A stretch of DNA of 64,000 bases, from the NCBI GenBank assembly GCA_945860705.1, contig CAMART010000003.1, positions 148,314-212,313 on the forward strand. Direction: 5' to 3'. The position numbers and the translations under genes are program-made. This DNA comes from Chitinophaga pinensis (GTDB taxonomy: Bacteria; Bacteroidota; Bacteroidia; Chitinophagales; CAMDFR01). Numbering within the stretch: position 1 is the first letter of the stretch; every line of letters begins with the position of its first letter. This document shows positions 55,668 to 64,000 of the stretch, piece after piece. The notes beneath the pieces are model-generated. The model was not told where the DNA came from. It searched no databases and worked only from the letters and a program-made list of their open reading frames with translations.

Positions 55668-57320
55668 CTAAAATTTAATATCTACTTCTGTTTCCCAGCC
55701 TGCTTTTAGATTGATATTGTTATTGATTGTAAATATTTTTTCTGCTTGTGTTTTTGAAGAATAATTTCCGGTATCCCATCTTTTGTTATTATTGTCATCT
55801 TGAATCACCGTTAATTTATATATACCTGCAAGATATTTATCCAAAATTATTTTTTTATTTAAGTCAGTAGATTTCATAATAACTCTATAAACTATAATAT
55901 CGTTTGCGTCTTTTAATTGAAGTATATAACTTTTATTATTGGTAATACTATTGGTGATAATAATAGTTCCATAATCTTCTACAGTAGTTGTGCTAAATGA
56001 TTTTGATAAGGTAGTATTTGTAAATCCTAAAATATCTTTTATTGCATTTTCTTTTATCAGAATAGAATAATTTTTGTTAGATAAAAACTGAGAATTTATG
56101 CTAAGAATTGTTTTATCTTTTGCATCTTGAGAGATACTATATGCCTCTTTATTTAATAAAATACTATCTTGATAAACTTCTATTTTAGATTCATCTACTA
56201 TTGTAAAAGGTCTATTGAAATTTACTACAAAAGATTTATTTAAATCATGTTTTGTAGAGGATTTATTCATAGATGCTTTACCTCCTGATGCACTTTTCGT
56301 GACTAATCTTATTCTATATTTATCTATCTCACTTTCTTTTATATAAAATAATTCTTTGCTAACTGTATCTTGCAATGTATTATTGGTAGTGATATAAAAA
56401 ACTGTATTTTTAATATCATAATTACTATAGTAATATGTAATAGTATCTTTTGTAGGATTGATAGTAGCTATATCTTCTTTTTTGTAGATAGATGCATCAA
56501 ATTTAAAATTTTGAATAGGTCTATTATAGATAAATTTTATGATGCCAAGTTCTGGATTACTTACTTCTATAAGTTGAGTTTTTGAAGCGGACTCTCTAAA
56601 TAACTTCATATCCATATTGGTAACTGGCATTGTATCATATATGATTAGTGGCTCATCTGCAAAACCAATCATTTCATTATTATTATAGATATAATCTATA
56701 TTTTCATCTTTTAGTGCGAATAATTTATAAGTACCCGAATGTATATTGGTGATAAGATAATTTCCACCTTTATCTGTTTTAGAAAAATAGTAAGGTTTTG
56801 AATTATAAACTACGCTATCATCCAGCGTTTTGTATAGGGCTACTATTACATTTTCTGATGCTACATTATCTTCTGCATTTTTTATAGTACCTTTTAGTTG
56901 AAGTGTATCCAGCAATGCGCCTGTGGCAAATGCAAACGAATAATTTTTTAAAATATTTCCTTCATTAAAATCTTTTATAGCATCTCCAAAATTGATATTA
57001 TAAGTAACCTCTTTTTTTAGTTCTTCTTTTATAGTAATAATGAGTTTTTTACCAATGATTTTATATTCTGGTGATTTAGTCATAGGTGGCGAAATCACTA
57101 TATTCTGAAGTGGATTATCTAAGTTGAAAAATTCATCAAATTCTAATATGATTTTTTTTGAATTAAAATTGATAGAGCCAGGTAGCGGATTTGACTTGAC
57201 TAAAACAGGTGCTTGTGTGTCTTTCTCACCACCACTTGGTGGTATAATATTGGCACAATTGCTCAAAAACAATGAGCTAAAAAGTACAAAGATTAAGATA
57301 AGTTTAGTAGAAAAATTCAC
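55668..57320 (-). CDS. Ig-like domain lipoprotein
   Basis: 550 residues from a GTG start. The signal peptide ends in a lipobox (LFSSLFLSNC). The mature start NIIPPSGGEKDTQAPVLVKS is followed by an Ig-like (SbsA/BIg_5-type) domain, NFNSKKIILEFDEFFNLDN to YSFAFATG. A carboxypeptidase-regulatory-like module comes next (LKGTIKNAEDNVASENVIVAL to GTYKLFALKDEN), then further beta-domains to VDIKF. A Bacteroidota outer-surface lipoprotein family of unknown role. Downstream of the MFS gene by 41 bp and probably in the same operon. Confidence 0.82.
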   Translation of the reverse strand: MNFSTKLILIFVLFSSLFLSNCANIIPPSGGEKDTQAPVLVKSNPLPGSINFNSKKIILEFDEFFNLDNPLQNIVISPPMTKSPEYKIIGKKLIITIKEELKKEVTYNINFGDAIKDFNEGNILKNYSFAFATGALLDTLQLKGTIKNAEDNVASENVIVALYKTLDDSVVYNSKPYYFSKTDKGGNYLITNIHSGTYKLFALKDENIDYIYNNNEMIGFADEPLIIYDTMPVTNMDMKLFRESASKTQLIEVSNPELGIIKFIYNRPIQNFKFDASIYKKEDIATINPTKDTITYYYSNYDIKNTVFYITTNNTLQDTVSKELFYIKESEIDKYRIRLVTKSASGGKASMNKSSTKHDLNKSFVVNFNRPFTIVDESKIEVYQDSILLNKEAYSISQDAKDKTILSINSQFLSNKNYSILIKENAIKDILGFTNTTLSKSFSTTTVEDYGTIIITNSITNNKSYILQLKDANDIIVYRVIMKSTDLNKKIILDKYLAGIYKLTVIQDDNNNKRWDTGNYSSKTQAEKIFTINNNINLKAGWETEVDIKF

Positions 57321-57361
57321 AGAACAAAATAACGAATAAAAAAATAAATAAAATGGAGAGA

Positions 57362-58597
57362 TTAATCTGTCCTATACATCTTCAACTTACTCATATATAT
57401 AGCATAGGCTAAAAATGAACAAGTAGCACCAAACAATAAAGTAAAACTCTGATAATGTGAAGCAAGATATGCTAATAATAAAGGCATAGATGAAGCTAGA
57501 GATTGCACACTTTGATTGATGCTCAGTGCTTCTCCTTGTGATTCGGATGGTGTATTATTAGATATGATAGATAAAGTATTAGGAAAAGTGCAGCCTTGGC
57601 TCATGCACAAAAATGGCACTAAGCAAAAAAATGAGAATGTACTTTTGGTCAATAATAACAATAAAAATGATACTCCCATCAATGGAATTGAAAACTGAAG
57701 TATTTGCCATGGCTTAAAATATTTTAATAATCCTCTTAATATAAGACCTTGAGCTAGTGCTATCCAAAGTCCAACATAGAGTAAGGCCAAACCAATCTCT
57801 AGTTTACTAAGTTTATATATATCTATCAACAGTGATTGAAAATTTTGCAAATACAATGAAAAGCCTGTAGCTAGTATAAAAATGATAATAAAAATAGTTC
57901 TCAGTGAAAGATTTTTATATGCGTTTTGGATATTGGCAAATCCTTTAAAATAATTAATAGAAACCGTTTTACTCGTATCTAAAGTTTCTTTGAAAAACAA
58001 ATAAATAAAAAGTACATTAACTAAATTTATTAGTGTAGCTAGTGCATAGGGCAAATAATAACCAAAGTAACTATTGATTTTTGCATCGCTCAAAACACTG
58101 CCTAATATAGGACCTAAGGAAAATCCTACACCGAAAGCAATACCAATCAATCCAAAATTTTTAGCTTTATTATTAAATGTACTTACATCTGCTATACTAC
58201 TTTGAAGCACTATAAGCATACCACTAAAAAGACCAGCAATGAGTCTGCCGATATATATAAGAACAATATTATCAGTAAAAATAGCCAGCAAAACTATAGT
58301 GGTAGATAGTGTAGTGCTGATAGCTGTAAACAAAATCATTTTTCTTCTACCAAACTTATCACACATAGCTCCTATCACTGGCGCACCAAAGAAAGTACCT
58401 AGAAAAAATAATCCATAAGAAATCAAATACATAGCATTTCTATGTGCCTCGTTAGTTTCAGGAGAAAAAAGACCTGCAGAATGATCTTTAAAATAATTAT
58501 TGAGTACAGGTAAAATAAGCCCTAATCCTAAAAAATCTAGAATAAGACAAATAAGAATAACTGTAAGCGGATTAAAAAGTGACTGTTTTGTTTTCAA
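57362..58597 (-). CDS. Major facilitator superfamily transporter
   Basis: 411 residues with 12 predicted membrane helices. Motif A in the loop after helix 2 reads GAMCDKFGRRKMI, with a partial copy expected after helix 8. The first helix contains ILDFLGLGLILPVLNNYF and helix 5 has the GFSLGPILGS motif C of drug/proton antiporters, as in TetA-like proteins. Likely a proton-driven efflux pump; substrate unknown. It lies 22 bp after the nitroreductase gene and 41 bp before the Ig-like lipoprotein gene, forming an operon. Confidence 0.88.
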   Translation of the reverse strand: MKTKQSLFNPLTVILICLILDFLGLGLILPVLNNYFKDHSAGLFSPETNEAHRNAMYLISYGLFFLGTFFGAPVIGAMCDKFGRRKMILFTAISTTLSTTIVLLAIFTDNIVLIYIGRLIAGLFSGMLIVLQSSIADVSTFNNKAKNFGLIGIAFGVGFSLGPILGSVLSDAKINSYFGYYLPYALATLINLVNVLFIYLFFKETLDTSKTVSINYFKGFANIQNAYKNLSLRTIFIIIFILATGFSLYLQNFQSLLIDIYKLSKLEIGLALLYVGLWIALAQGLILRGLLKYFKPWQILQFSIPLMGVSFLLLLLTKSTFSFFCLVPFLCMSQGCTFPNTLSIISNNTPSESQGEALSINQSVQSLASSMPLLLAYLASHYQSFTLLFGATCSFLAYAIYMSKLKMYRTD

Positions 58598-58619
58598 GCC
58601 ACAAAGGTACGTTTATCTA

Positions 58620-59351
58620 TTATAATTCAAAAACAACCTCTTCACGAGGTATTCTAAATCTTTTACCGTATACTCCTTCTTTCATACCAACACCCATACC
58701 GATGATCATATTTATTTCAGCTCCAGCTGGGAGATTCATCATTTTTTTGACCTTTGCAGAGTCAAATCCTTCCATAGGGCAAGTACTATATCCTTCTGCT
58801 GTCATACTGAGCATAAAAGTTTGTGCAGCTAAAGCAGCGCTTTTGTGAACTATAGTTCTAAGGTCATAGTAAGAAACTTGCCAGTATGTAAGTCCTTTAA
58901 AACTTCTAAACCACGTAAATATTTTTTTGAAAGTATTGATAAAATTAAATCTATCATGACTATAAAATAGAGGCATCAATTTGCCATAATAATCAAGGGC
59001 TCTCTGTTCTGTCTTTCCTATTTCTTTGCCTTCAAACTGTCTTTTTATTTCGGTGAAATTGGCTTGCTGTCTCGATTTCCATTTGTCTAGTCTGGTTACA
59101 ACTATTAGCAATTCATTAGATGTACTCGCTGCACCTTGACCAAAGCAAAACTTACTCATCTCTTCTATTTTAGATTTGTCTTTGACTCTATAAAACTCCC
59201 ACAATTGCATATTGCTACTATTTGGTGAAAGTATAGCTCTATCAATACTTCTAGCTACTGCATCTGATTCAAAAGGTGCTGTAGGGTCAAATTTACGAGT
59301 TGATCTTCTAGTATTTACTATTTCATCAAATATCTGAGCATTAGATGTCAT
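58620..59351 (-). CDS. Nitroreductase family flavoprotein
   Basis: 243 residues. The N-terminal FMN-binding motif is TRRSTRKFDPTAPF. SPNSSNMQLWEFYRVKD is the conserved Pro-Ser-x-x-N-x-Q-x-W segment; YSTCPMEGFDSAKV and AEINMIIGMGVG complete the fold near the C-terminus. Such enzymes use FMN and NAD(P)H to reduce nitro groups, quinones or double bonds. A good -7 match TACCTTTG lies at 59418-59411 on the minus strand, about 60 nt before the ATG. First gene of the nitroreductase-MFS-lipoprotein operon. Confidence 0.88.
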   Translation of the reverse strand: MTSNAQIFDEIVNTRRSTRKFDPTAPFESDAVARSIDRAILSPNSSNMQLWEFYRVKDKSKIEEMSKFCFGQGAASTSNELLIVVTRLDKWKSRQQANFTEIKRQFEGKEIGKTEQRALDYYGKLMPLFYSHDRFNFINTFKKIFTWFRSFKGLTYWQVSYYDLRTIVHKSAALAAQTFMLSMTAEGYSTCPMEGFDSAKVKKMMNLPAGAEINMIIGMGVGMKEGVYGKRFRIPREEVVFEL

Positions 59352-59418
59352 TTCTTTTATTGTTTACTATTTTTAACAAAAATTACATTCAATAAGTTTA
59401 ATATACGATTCAAAGGTA

Positions 59419-59447
59419 TTGAAAATCACAATTAATACTTAACTTTA
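59419..59447 (+). promoter_or_regulatory. Promoter of rseP
   Basis: TTG at 59419-59421, 18 bp, then TAACTTTA (59440-59447; seven of eight to TAnnTTTG), about 35 nt before the rseP ATG. It is back-to-back with the nitroreductase -7 box at 59411-59418. Confidence 0.5.
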
Positions 59448-59482
59448 CGTTTTATAAATTTATACTTTAAGAAATATATTTA

Positions 59483-60826
59483 ATGGGTACACTTATTCAG
59501 GTTGGTCAACTTTTATTATCGCTTACTATATTGGTTTTTGTTCATGAGCTGGGTCATTTTTTGGCTGCTAGAATGTTTGGTATCCGAGTAAAAAAATTCT
59601 ATTTATTTTTCGATTTTTTATTCCCAATGCCTTCGGTATTAAATTTTGCTTTATTTAAGAAAAAAATAGGCGACACAGAGTATGGACTAGGTTGGTTTCC
59701 ACTTGGTGGCTATGTACAGATAGGTGGCATGGTAGATGAAAGCATGGACGAGGAAGAAATGAATGCACCTATGCGCGATGATGACTATAGATCTAAACCT
59801 ATATGGCAAAGATTTATAGTGATGATAGGCGGTATAGTGATGAACGTGATTTTTGGGGTGATATTTTATACTTTATTTATAGGTTTATTTAAAAAAGAAT
59901 ATGTACCTGCTACTGAATTCAATAAATATGGAGTCTATACTTTTCCACTTGCAGATACTATAGGATTCAAAATGGGTGATAAGATTTTATCAATAGATGG
60001 AAAAACTCCCATAAGAACAAATGAAGATATGCTTAGTACAAAATTGTACCTTGCCAAAACTGTACTTGTGGAAAGAGAAGGGAAAGAGGTAACAATAGAT
60101 ATTCCAGGAAAATATTTTAAAAGAATGGCTGCAGAACCATTTTTGGCATATATGCGCAATACTGTATATGTAGACTCAGCTATAGTAGGCTCTGAAGCTT
60201 CAAACAAAGGGCTCAAAAAGAATGACACAATAGTGGCTATTGATTCTATGCCATTGTTAAATTTTGATCAATTTAAATATCACTTAGCACAACACAAATT
60301 AAAGTCTATATCGCTAACATTGAACAATAATGGAGTATTAAGAAATATTCAAGTAACGTCAGATACTGCGGGTACGATTGGATTTATGTCAGGTATAGCT
60401 TCATCAAATTTTTACAGCACTAAAAAATATACTACTTCAGAAATATTGAGCTATGGAGTAAAAGACGCTTTTGGAATTATCACGCTTCAAATAAAAGGAT
60501 ATGCAAAATTATTTTCTGGTCAATTGCCAGTAAGAGAAAGTGTAAGTAGTCCTATAGGAATGACAAAATTATTTTCAAAACAATGGGATTGGTCAAGATT
60601 CTTTTTATTAACTGCTATCATATCTATGGCTCTTGCATTTGGTAATTTATTACCTATACCAGCACTAGATGGTGGACATATTGTTATTCTTGGTATAGAA
60701 GCTATCATCAGAAAACCAATTAATCCTATGATATTAGAAAAAATTCAAACCGTAGGTATGGTTATACTATTAGGTTTGATGGCATTTACATTTGGAAATG
60801 ATATTTTAAAACTTTTTGGAATTTAA
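59483..60826 (+). CDS. rseP: Site-2 intramembrane metalloprotease RseP
   Basis: 447 residues. The first membrane helix holds the zinc motif VHELGHFLAARMFG (HExxH). The periplasmic PDZ part is between residues ~150 and ~320 (MGDKILSIDGKTPI; SNKGLKKNDTIVAIDSMPLL). The second catalytic helix has NLLPIPALDGGHI with the Asp zinc ligand, and one more helix follows. RseP cuts anti-sigma factors and leftover signal peptides inside the inner membrane. The CBS-domain gene follows after 30 bp. Confidence 0.95.
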   Translation: MGTLIQVGQLLLSLTILVFVHELGHFLAARMFGIRVKKFYLFFDFLFPMPSVLNFALFKKKIGDTEYGLGWFPLGGYVQIGGMVDESMDEEEMNAPMRDDDYRSKPIWQRFIVMIGGIVMNVIFGVIFYTLFIGLFKKEYVPATEFNKYGVYTFPLADTIGFKMGDKILSIDGKTPIRTNEDMLSTKLYLAKTVLVEREGKEVTIDIPGKYFKRMAAEPFLAYMRNTVYVDSAIVGSEASNKGLKKNDTIVAIDSMPLLNFDQFKYHLAQHKLKSISLTLNNNGVLRNIQVTSDTAGTIGFMSGIASSNFYSTKKYTTSEILSYGVKDAFGIITLQIKGYAKLFSGQLPVRESVSSPIGMTKLFSKQWDWSRFFLLTAIISMALAFGNLLPIPALDGGHIVILGIEAIIRKPINPMILEKIQTVGMVILLGLMAFTFGNDILKLFGI

Positions 60827-60856
60827 AAAGCCTTCATTATAAAATCAAAAAAAATT

Positions 60857-61315
60857 ATGAGCACAAAAATCACCGCAAAACAAATCATGACTAGCAAAGT
60901 AATAGTAGCGAATACAGCTAATAAACCTAGTCAAATATTAGAATTTTTTAATAGTATGAAAATACATCACCTACCAGTAGCCGAGAATGATAAACTTTTG
61001 GGAATAGTAAGTATTAGTGATTTAGTAAAAGTACTTACAAAAGAATTGAGTGGAAATGTAAGCATGACTGAAATTGATGCTAAATACACTGTAGGAGATA
61101 TCATGACAAAAAATGTAACCAGTGTAAACGAAAATGCAACACTTGAAGAAATGTTGGAAATAATGGGCGAGGGAAAATTTCAAGCATTGCCTATCACAGA
61201 AGATGGAAATATAGTAGGAATAGTTAGCAATAGAGATTTAGTAAGAGTGTATGATTGGGAAAAAAACCATGGCGAAGGCTCATATAGCTCTGGTGGTGCA
61301 GGATTTGGAATATAA
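60857..61315 (+). CDS. Two-CBS-domain protein
   Basis: 152 residues consisting of a CBS pair: residues ~7-68 (AKQIMTSKVIVANTANKPSQ, HHLPVAENDKLLGIVSISDL) and ~85-140 (GDIMTKNVTSVNENATLEEM, ALPITEDGNIVGIVSNRDLV). CBS pairs bind adenine nucleotides or related ligands and usually control a partner. There is no attached enzyme domain, so the partner is unknown. Ends in a glycine-rich tail (SYSSGGAGFGI). It follows rseP by 30 bp, and a heptad repeat block and a terminator follow. Confidence 0.92.
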   Translation: MSTKITAKQIMTSKVIVANTANKPSQILEFFNSMKIHHLPVAENDKLLGIVSISDLVKVLTKELSGNVSMTEIDAKYTVGDIMTKNVTSVNENATLEEMLEIMGEGKFQALPITEDGNIVGIVSNRDLVRVYDWEKNHGEGSYSSGGAGFGI

Positions 61316-61319
61316 TAAA

Positions 61320-61361
61320 AGATACTAGACGCTAGATATTAGACGTTAGATACTAGAAATT
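61320..61361 (+). repeat. Heptameric repeat block (AGAnnnT)6
   Basis: Six head-to-tail heptads: AGATACT, AGACGCT, AGATATT, AGACGTT, AGATACT, AGAAATT, also readable as three 14-bp units. Begins 4 bp after the CBS gene stop codon. Different sequence from the TTCTTAA/AGTTNNA family but the same period. Confidence 0.85.
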
Positions 61362-61370
61362 ATAAAATAG

Positions 61371-61401
61371 AAAAGTCAGGGCATTTTGTTCTGACTTTTT
61401 T
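61371..61401 (+). terminator. Probable intrinsic terminator after the CBS gene
   Basis: AAAAGTCAG, an 11-nt loop, then CTGACTTTTTT. The stem is modest in GC but is followed by a T-run, and it lies 16 bp before the next ATG. Confidence 0.7.
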
Positions 61402-61416
61402 AATAAAATATAGAAA

Positions 61417-61776
61417 ATGAAAGCATATAAATTAATTAATATAGAAAATGATGATTGTGATTTTGAAGAAGGAGTTATTCCTCAGATAGAACATATAGAA
61501 GCTGATTATTTTTTTATTCAAACTGCTTTTGAAAAATATCAACTAGCTGCTCATCCTGCTCCTAGATATCAATTTGTAATTACACTTAAAGGAAAACTAA
61601 AATTTACAGTATCTAATGGCAACTCGTTTATAATAGATCCTGGCATAGTGCTAGTAGCAAAGGATACAAAAGGGTTGGGTCACACTTGGGAAATAATAGA
61701 TGGAAATGAATGGGAACGAATCTATATAGTTCCAAAATCAGACGCTTCTGATCATTTTATACCTTTATCTATTTAA
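61417..61776 (+). CDS. Small cupin-like protein
   Basis: 119 residues that read as a single cupin barrel: AAHPAPRYQFVITLKGKLKF supplies a His and the first conserved strand pair. DPGIVLVAKDTKGLGHTWEI carries a second His in the usual GHTW context, and WERIYIVPK is the final strand. Small cupins bind a metal or small ligand; the activity cannot be told. It is followed after 21 bp by the DUF1569 gene on the same strand, so the two are likely co-expressed. Confidence 0.75.
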   Translation: MKAYKLINIENDDCDFEEGVIPQIEHIEADYFFIQTAFEKYQLAAHPAPRYQFVITLKGKLKFTVSNGNSFIIDPGIVLVAKDTKGLGHTWEIIDGNEWERIYIVPKSDASDHFIPLSI

Positions 61777-61797
61777 TTATAGATTGTAAAAATAATT

Positions 61798-62295
61798 ATG
61801 AATAAAACTTTACTTTTGAATTTAAATAATAATGCTATGAACCAACTACAATCGCAGATAAATGAACTTGAAAGTTATATTGACAAACATGAACTTAAAA
61901 AAGAATCAGTATCTAATTCGACTGTTGCTTGGCAGATAGAACATTCTCTTCTCACATTAAACATGATTATCAATGCTGTAAAAAAGTCGAATCCTAATGA
62001 ATATAAATGGTCACTAAATATGAATAGAATATTAGTAATGACTATATTAAAAAAAATACCAAGAGGAAGAGCAAAAGCACCTAAAATAGTACAACCTACA
62101 GAAAATATATCTATAGAATCTCTCAAAAATCATATTGAAAAAGCTAGAGAGAACATTTTATTATTAAATGGATTTGAGAAAAACAACTATTTCGAACATC
62201 CATTTTTTGGTAAACTAAATCTTAAACCTACTATAAAATTTTTAGGTATACATACCAATCACCACTTGGAAATAATAAGAGACATAGTAAAATAG
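61798..62295 (+). CDS. DUF1569 / DinB-like protein
   Basis: 165 residues, all-helical with the DinB-like layout. Metal-type histidines are present at VAWQIEHSLLTLNMI, in FEHPFFGKL and in GIHTNHHLEIIRDIV near the C-terminus. A basic helix (KKIPRGRAKAPKIV) is typical of the DUF1569 family. The DinB fold often binds a metal and transfers thiols, but the role of this family is unknown. Followed by a heptameric repeat element and the convergent SpmA/B gene. Confidence 0.82.
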   Translation: MNKTLLLNLNNNAMNQLQSQINELESYIDKHELKKESVSNSTVAWQIEHSLLTLNMIINAVKKSNPNEYKWSLNMNRILVMTILKKIPRGRAKAPKIVQPTENISIESLKNHIEKARENILLLNGFEKNNYFEHPFFGKLNLKPTIKFLGIHTNHHLEIIRDIVK

Positions 62296-62321
62296 TTACA
62301 AGTTAAAAGTTAAAAGTCATA
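62294..62321 (+). repeat. Heptameric repeat block (AGTTNNA)n
   Basis: AGTTACA AGTTAAA AGTTAAA AGTCATA, starting inside the last two bases of the DUF1569 stop codon. Left arm of the second fold-back element. Confidence 0.75.
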
Positions 62322-62365
62322 AGATATAAGTTTATTTTGATTAATTTAAATTATTAAAAAACAAA

Positions 62366-62398
62366 TTCTTAATTCTTAATTCTTAATTCTTAATTCTT
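62366..62398 (+). repeat. Tandem heptamer array (TTCTTAA)4
   Basis: Four perfect TTCTTAA units plus a partial fifth, 6 bp before the stop codon of the convergent SpmA/B gene. Right arm of the second fold-back element. Confidence 0.9.
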
Positions 62399-62404
62399 TT
62401 TTAC

Positions 62405-63643
62405 TTACTTAAAAAACATATATGCAATAATGACTGCGGCTATTACACCTAAGAAATCTGCCATCATACCAGCCCATACTGAATAACGCACATTTTTGAT
62501 ACCAACCGAACCAAAATATAATGCAATAATATAAAAAGTAGTATCTGCGCTTCCTTGAAAAATACTCGCCATCTTCCCTGCAAATGAGTCTGGACCTAAT
62601 GCTGGATTTTCAAATATACTCACTAGTAATCCTCTTGCTCCACTACCACTAAATGGCTTCATGATGGCTACTGGTAATGCATCTACGAATGCCGGATCAA
62701 TACCACATCCTACAACAGCAAACCTGATTACGTCAGTGATATAACCCAATGCACCACATTCTCTAAATGCAGCAATAGCTGCGAGCATACCAACTAAATA
62801 AGGTAAAATTTTTAATACAACATCAAATCCTTCTTTTGCTCCATCTATAAAAGAATCAAATACGTTTATTTTTTTATAAAATCCGCCAATGATGATTCCT
62901 GTTATCAAACTAAGCATGATGATATTACCAGAATGGTTAGTTATTAAATCTTTTGTACTTGCAGATACATTATTTATAACAACTAATACTCCAATTATTA
63001 CAGATAAAATTCCTCCCAACCAACTTAATAATACAGCATCAAATTTTAATCGTTGCTTGATCCCTACGATCAAAACACTAGCAAGTGTAGCTGAAAGTGT
63101 AGCCAATACACATGGTATAAAAATGCTAGAAGGTTCAGCACTTTTTGCTGCCACTCTATAACCAATGATTGAAAGTGGAATCAATGTAAGTCCACTTGTA
63201 TGTAAGACCAAAAACATAATTTGCGAATTGCTTGCTGTGCCTTTATTAGGATTGATTTCTTCTAGACTTTTCATAGCTTTCAATCCAAATGGAGTTGCAG
63301 CATTATCTAGCCCAAGCATATTTGCAGAAAAATTCATCACCATCTCTCCCATCGATTTATGATTTTCTGGTATCTCAGGAAATAATCTTTTCATAAATGG
63401 ATTTATAATCTTTGCTAAAAGATTGATTGCACCTGCATTTTCAGCTATTTTCATCAATCCTAAAAAGAATATCATCATACCAGATAATGGTATACCTATA
63501 TCTACTACAGCCACTTTACAAGTATTGAGTATGGATGTAACTATGGTAGAGAAAATAGAAATATCTCCTGTAATTACGACTTTAACAAGTGCTACTAAAA
63601 ATGCAACAACAAAAAATGCAATCCAAACATAATTTAATACCAT
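62405..63643 (-). CDS. Fused SpmA/SpmB nucleoside-recognition (Gate) membrane protein
   Basis: 412 residues with about ten membrane helices. The N-terminal half is SpmA-like (GIPLSGMMIFFLGLMKIAEN; FPEIPENHKSMGEMVMNFSA; GLDNAATPFGLKAMKSLEE). The C-terminal half is SpmB-like (IDGAKEGFDVVLKILPYLVG; FSGSGARGLLVSIF; GSADTTFYIIALYFGSVGIK). In Bacillus the two halves are separate spore maturation proteins; non-sporing bacteria commonly carry the fusion. The Gate domain suggests transport, but the substrate is unknown. Ends just before a TTCTTAA array on the other side. Confidence 0.9.
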   Translation of the reverse strand: MVLNYVWIAFFVVAFLVALVKVVITGDISIFSTIVTSILNTCKVAVVDIGIPLSGMMIFFLGLMKIAENAGAINLLAKIINPFMKRLFPEIPENHKSMGEMVMNFSANMLGLDNAATPFGLKAMKSLEEINPNKGTASNSQIMFLVLHTSGLTLIPLSIIGYRVAAKSAEPSSIFIPCVLATLSATLASVLIVGIKQRLKFDAVLLSWLGGILSVIIGVLVVINNVSASTKDLITNHSGNIIMLSLITGIIIGGFYKKINVFDSFIDGAKEGFDVVLKILPYLVGMLAAIAAFRECGALGYITDVIRFAVVGCGIDPAFVDALPVAIMKPFSGSGARGLLVSIFENPALGPDSFAGKMASIFQGSADTTFYIIALYFGSVGIKNVRYSVWAGMMADFLGVIAAVIIAYMFFK

Positions 63644-63713
63644 AATGAATATTTTATAAATACATAATTAAGTATAAATGATGAAATACAAAAGTGAAGA
63701 TATACACCGAAAC
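63644..63713. other. Upstream region of the SpmA/B gene
   Basis: Part of the 357-bp non-coding right end of the window. It should contain the SpmA/B promoter, but no exact TAnnTTTG box is seen. The rest of the region is repeats, listed separately, with AT-rich sequence between 63790 and 63873. Confidence 0.4.
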
Positions 63714-63756
63714 AAGTTAAGAGTTGAAAGTTAAGAGTTGAAAGTTTAAAGTTATA
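63714..63756 (+). repeat. Heptameric repeat block (AGTTAAG/AGTTGAA)n
   Basis: Two perfect 14-bp units AAGTTAAGAGTTGA at 63714 and 63728, then degenerate AAGTTTAAAGTTATA. Two more AGTTGAAAGTTATA heptads follow the small hairpin at 63783. Left arm of the third fold-back element. Confidence 0.85.
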
Positions 63757-63757
63757 A

Positions 63758-63775
63758 GACTGCCTGACGGCAGTC
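63758..63775. repeat. Small GC-rich inverted repeat inside the heptad block
   Basis: GACTGCC, loop TGAC, GGCAGTC, a perfect 7-bp stem inserted between heptad units. It resembles a REP-type palindrome. Confidence 0.7.
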
Positions 63776-63873
63776 AGATTCAAAGTTGAAAGTTATAAAT
63801 TACATATAAAGACAAATGTAAAAAGTCAAAAGATATAACTATATGTTTATTATTTTAAGTTGTTAAAAAAAAA

Positions 63874-64000
63874 TTCTTAATTCTTAATTCTTAATTCTTA
63901 ATTCTTAATTCTTAATTCTTAATTCTTAATTCTTAATTCTTAATTCTTAATTCTTAATTCTTAATTCTTAATTCTTAATTCTTAATTCTTAATTCTTAAT
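63874..64000 (+). repeat. Tandem heptamer array (TTCTTAA)18, running off the window
   Basis: Eighteen perfect TTCTTAA units to the last base, continuing beyond the edge. It is much longer than the seven-unit and four-unit arrays at 55602 and 62366, showing that copy number varies between loci. Confidence 0.95.

Noticed and set aside
63874..64000. CRISPR or telomere-like end
   Set aside because: Pure 7-bp tandem repeat without spacers; the same unit occurs internally at 55602 and 62366.

Overview
The window is AT-rich chromosomal DNA from a member of the Bacteroidota, very probably a gliding or T9SS-dependent lineage. The evidence is a T9SS core (PorP-GldK-GldL-GldM-GldN, SprA, PorQ), several cargo proteins with type A or type B (gliding-motility-associated) C-terminal sorting domains, and promoters of the Bacteroidota -7 type TAnnTTTG. 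I see no phage, insertion sequence, CRISPR array or rRNA. The species is not identifiable by eye.

Layout. 1-8940: a surface-adhesion block on the minus strand, made of a giant PKD-repeat protein running off the left edge, a PorP/SprF-like protein and a SprB-repeat protein with a type B sorting domain. 9056-16426: an NlpC/P60 endopeptidase, PorQ, two divergent T9SS cargo enzymes (a PKD-containing esterase and an M1 peptidase), tRNA-Asp, and a dimethylformamidase-like exported protein. 16536-21247: dnaX, split by an A10 tract into gamma-like and tau-tail frames, then an M16 peptidase. 21248-22933: a DUF4143 ATPase gene preceded by six dyad-symmetric 16-bp repeats in two groups with an exact 23-bp period. 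22988-31112: sprA and ruvA. 31223-37298: an exported penicillin-acylase operon, a sterol-desaturase/hydrolase pair and a DUF218 lipoprotein. 37436-43411: a type B cargo protein, riboflavin synthase, and a membrane pyrophosphatase with a 14-cysteine tail. 43654-54353: an Omp85 protein, DUF4271, HemD with a histone-H1-like tail, porP, gldK, gldL, gldM, gldN and a second gldN-like gene, all on the minus strand. 54395-63643: hemW, an Ig-like lipoprotein operon with MFS and nitroreductase genes, rseP, a CBS protein, a cupin, a DUF1569 protein and a fused SpmA/SpmB protein.

How it fits together. SprA forms the outer-membrane channel of the T9SS. GldL/GldM power it, GldK/GldN (and the second GldN) form the periplasmic ring, and PorP/SprF and PorQ act at the cell surface in docking and attaching cargo. 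Most of the large secreted proteins here (type A esterase and peptidase, type B SprB-like and 923-residue proteins, probably the giant PKD protein) would be its cargo.

The most notable non-genic features are the 23-bp-period operator-like array upstream of the DUF4143 gene, the dnaX A10 slippage site, and a family of 7-bp tandem repeats at four intergenic places. In three of those places the repeats face each other as fold-back elements. Several -7 boxes lie only 4-10 nt before start codons, suggesting leaderless or near-leaderless mRNAs.
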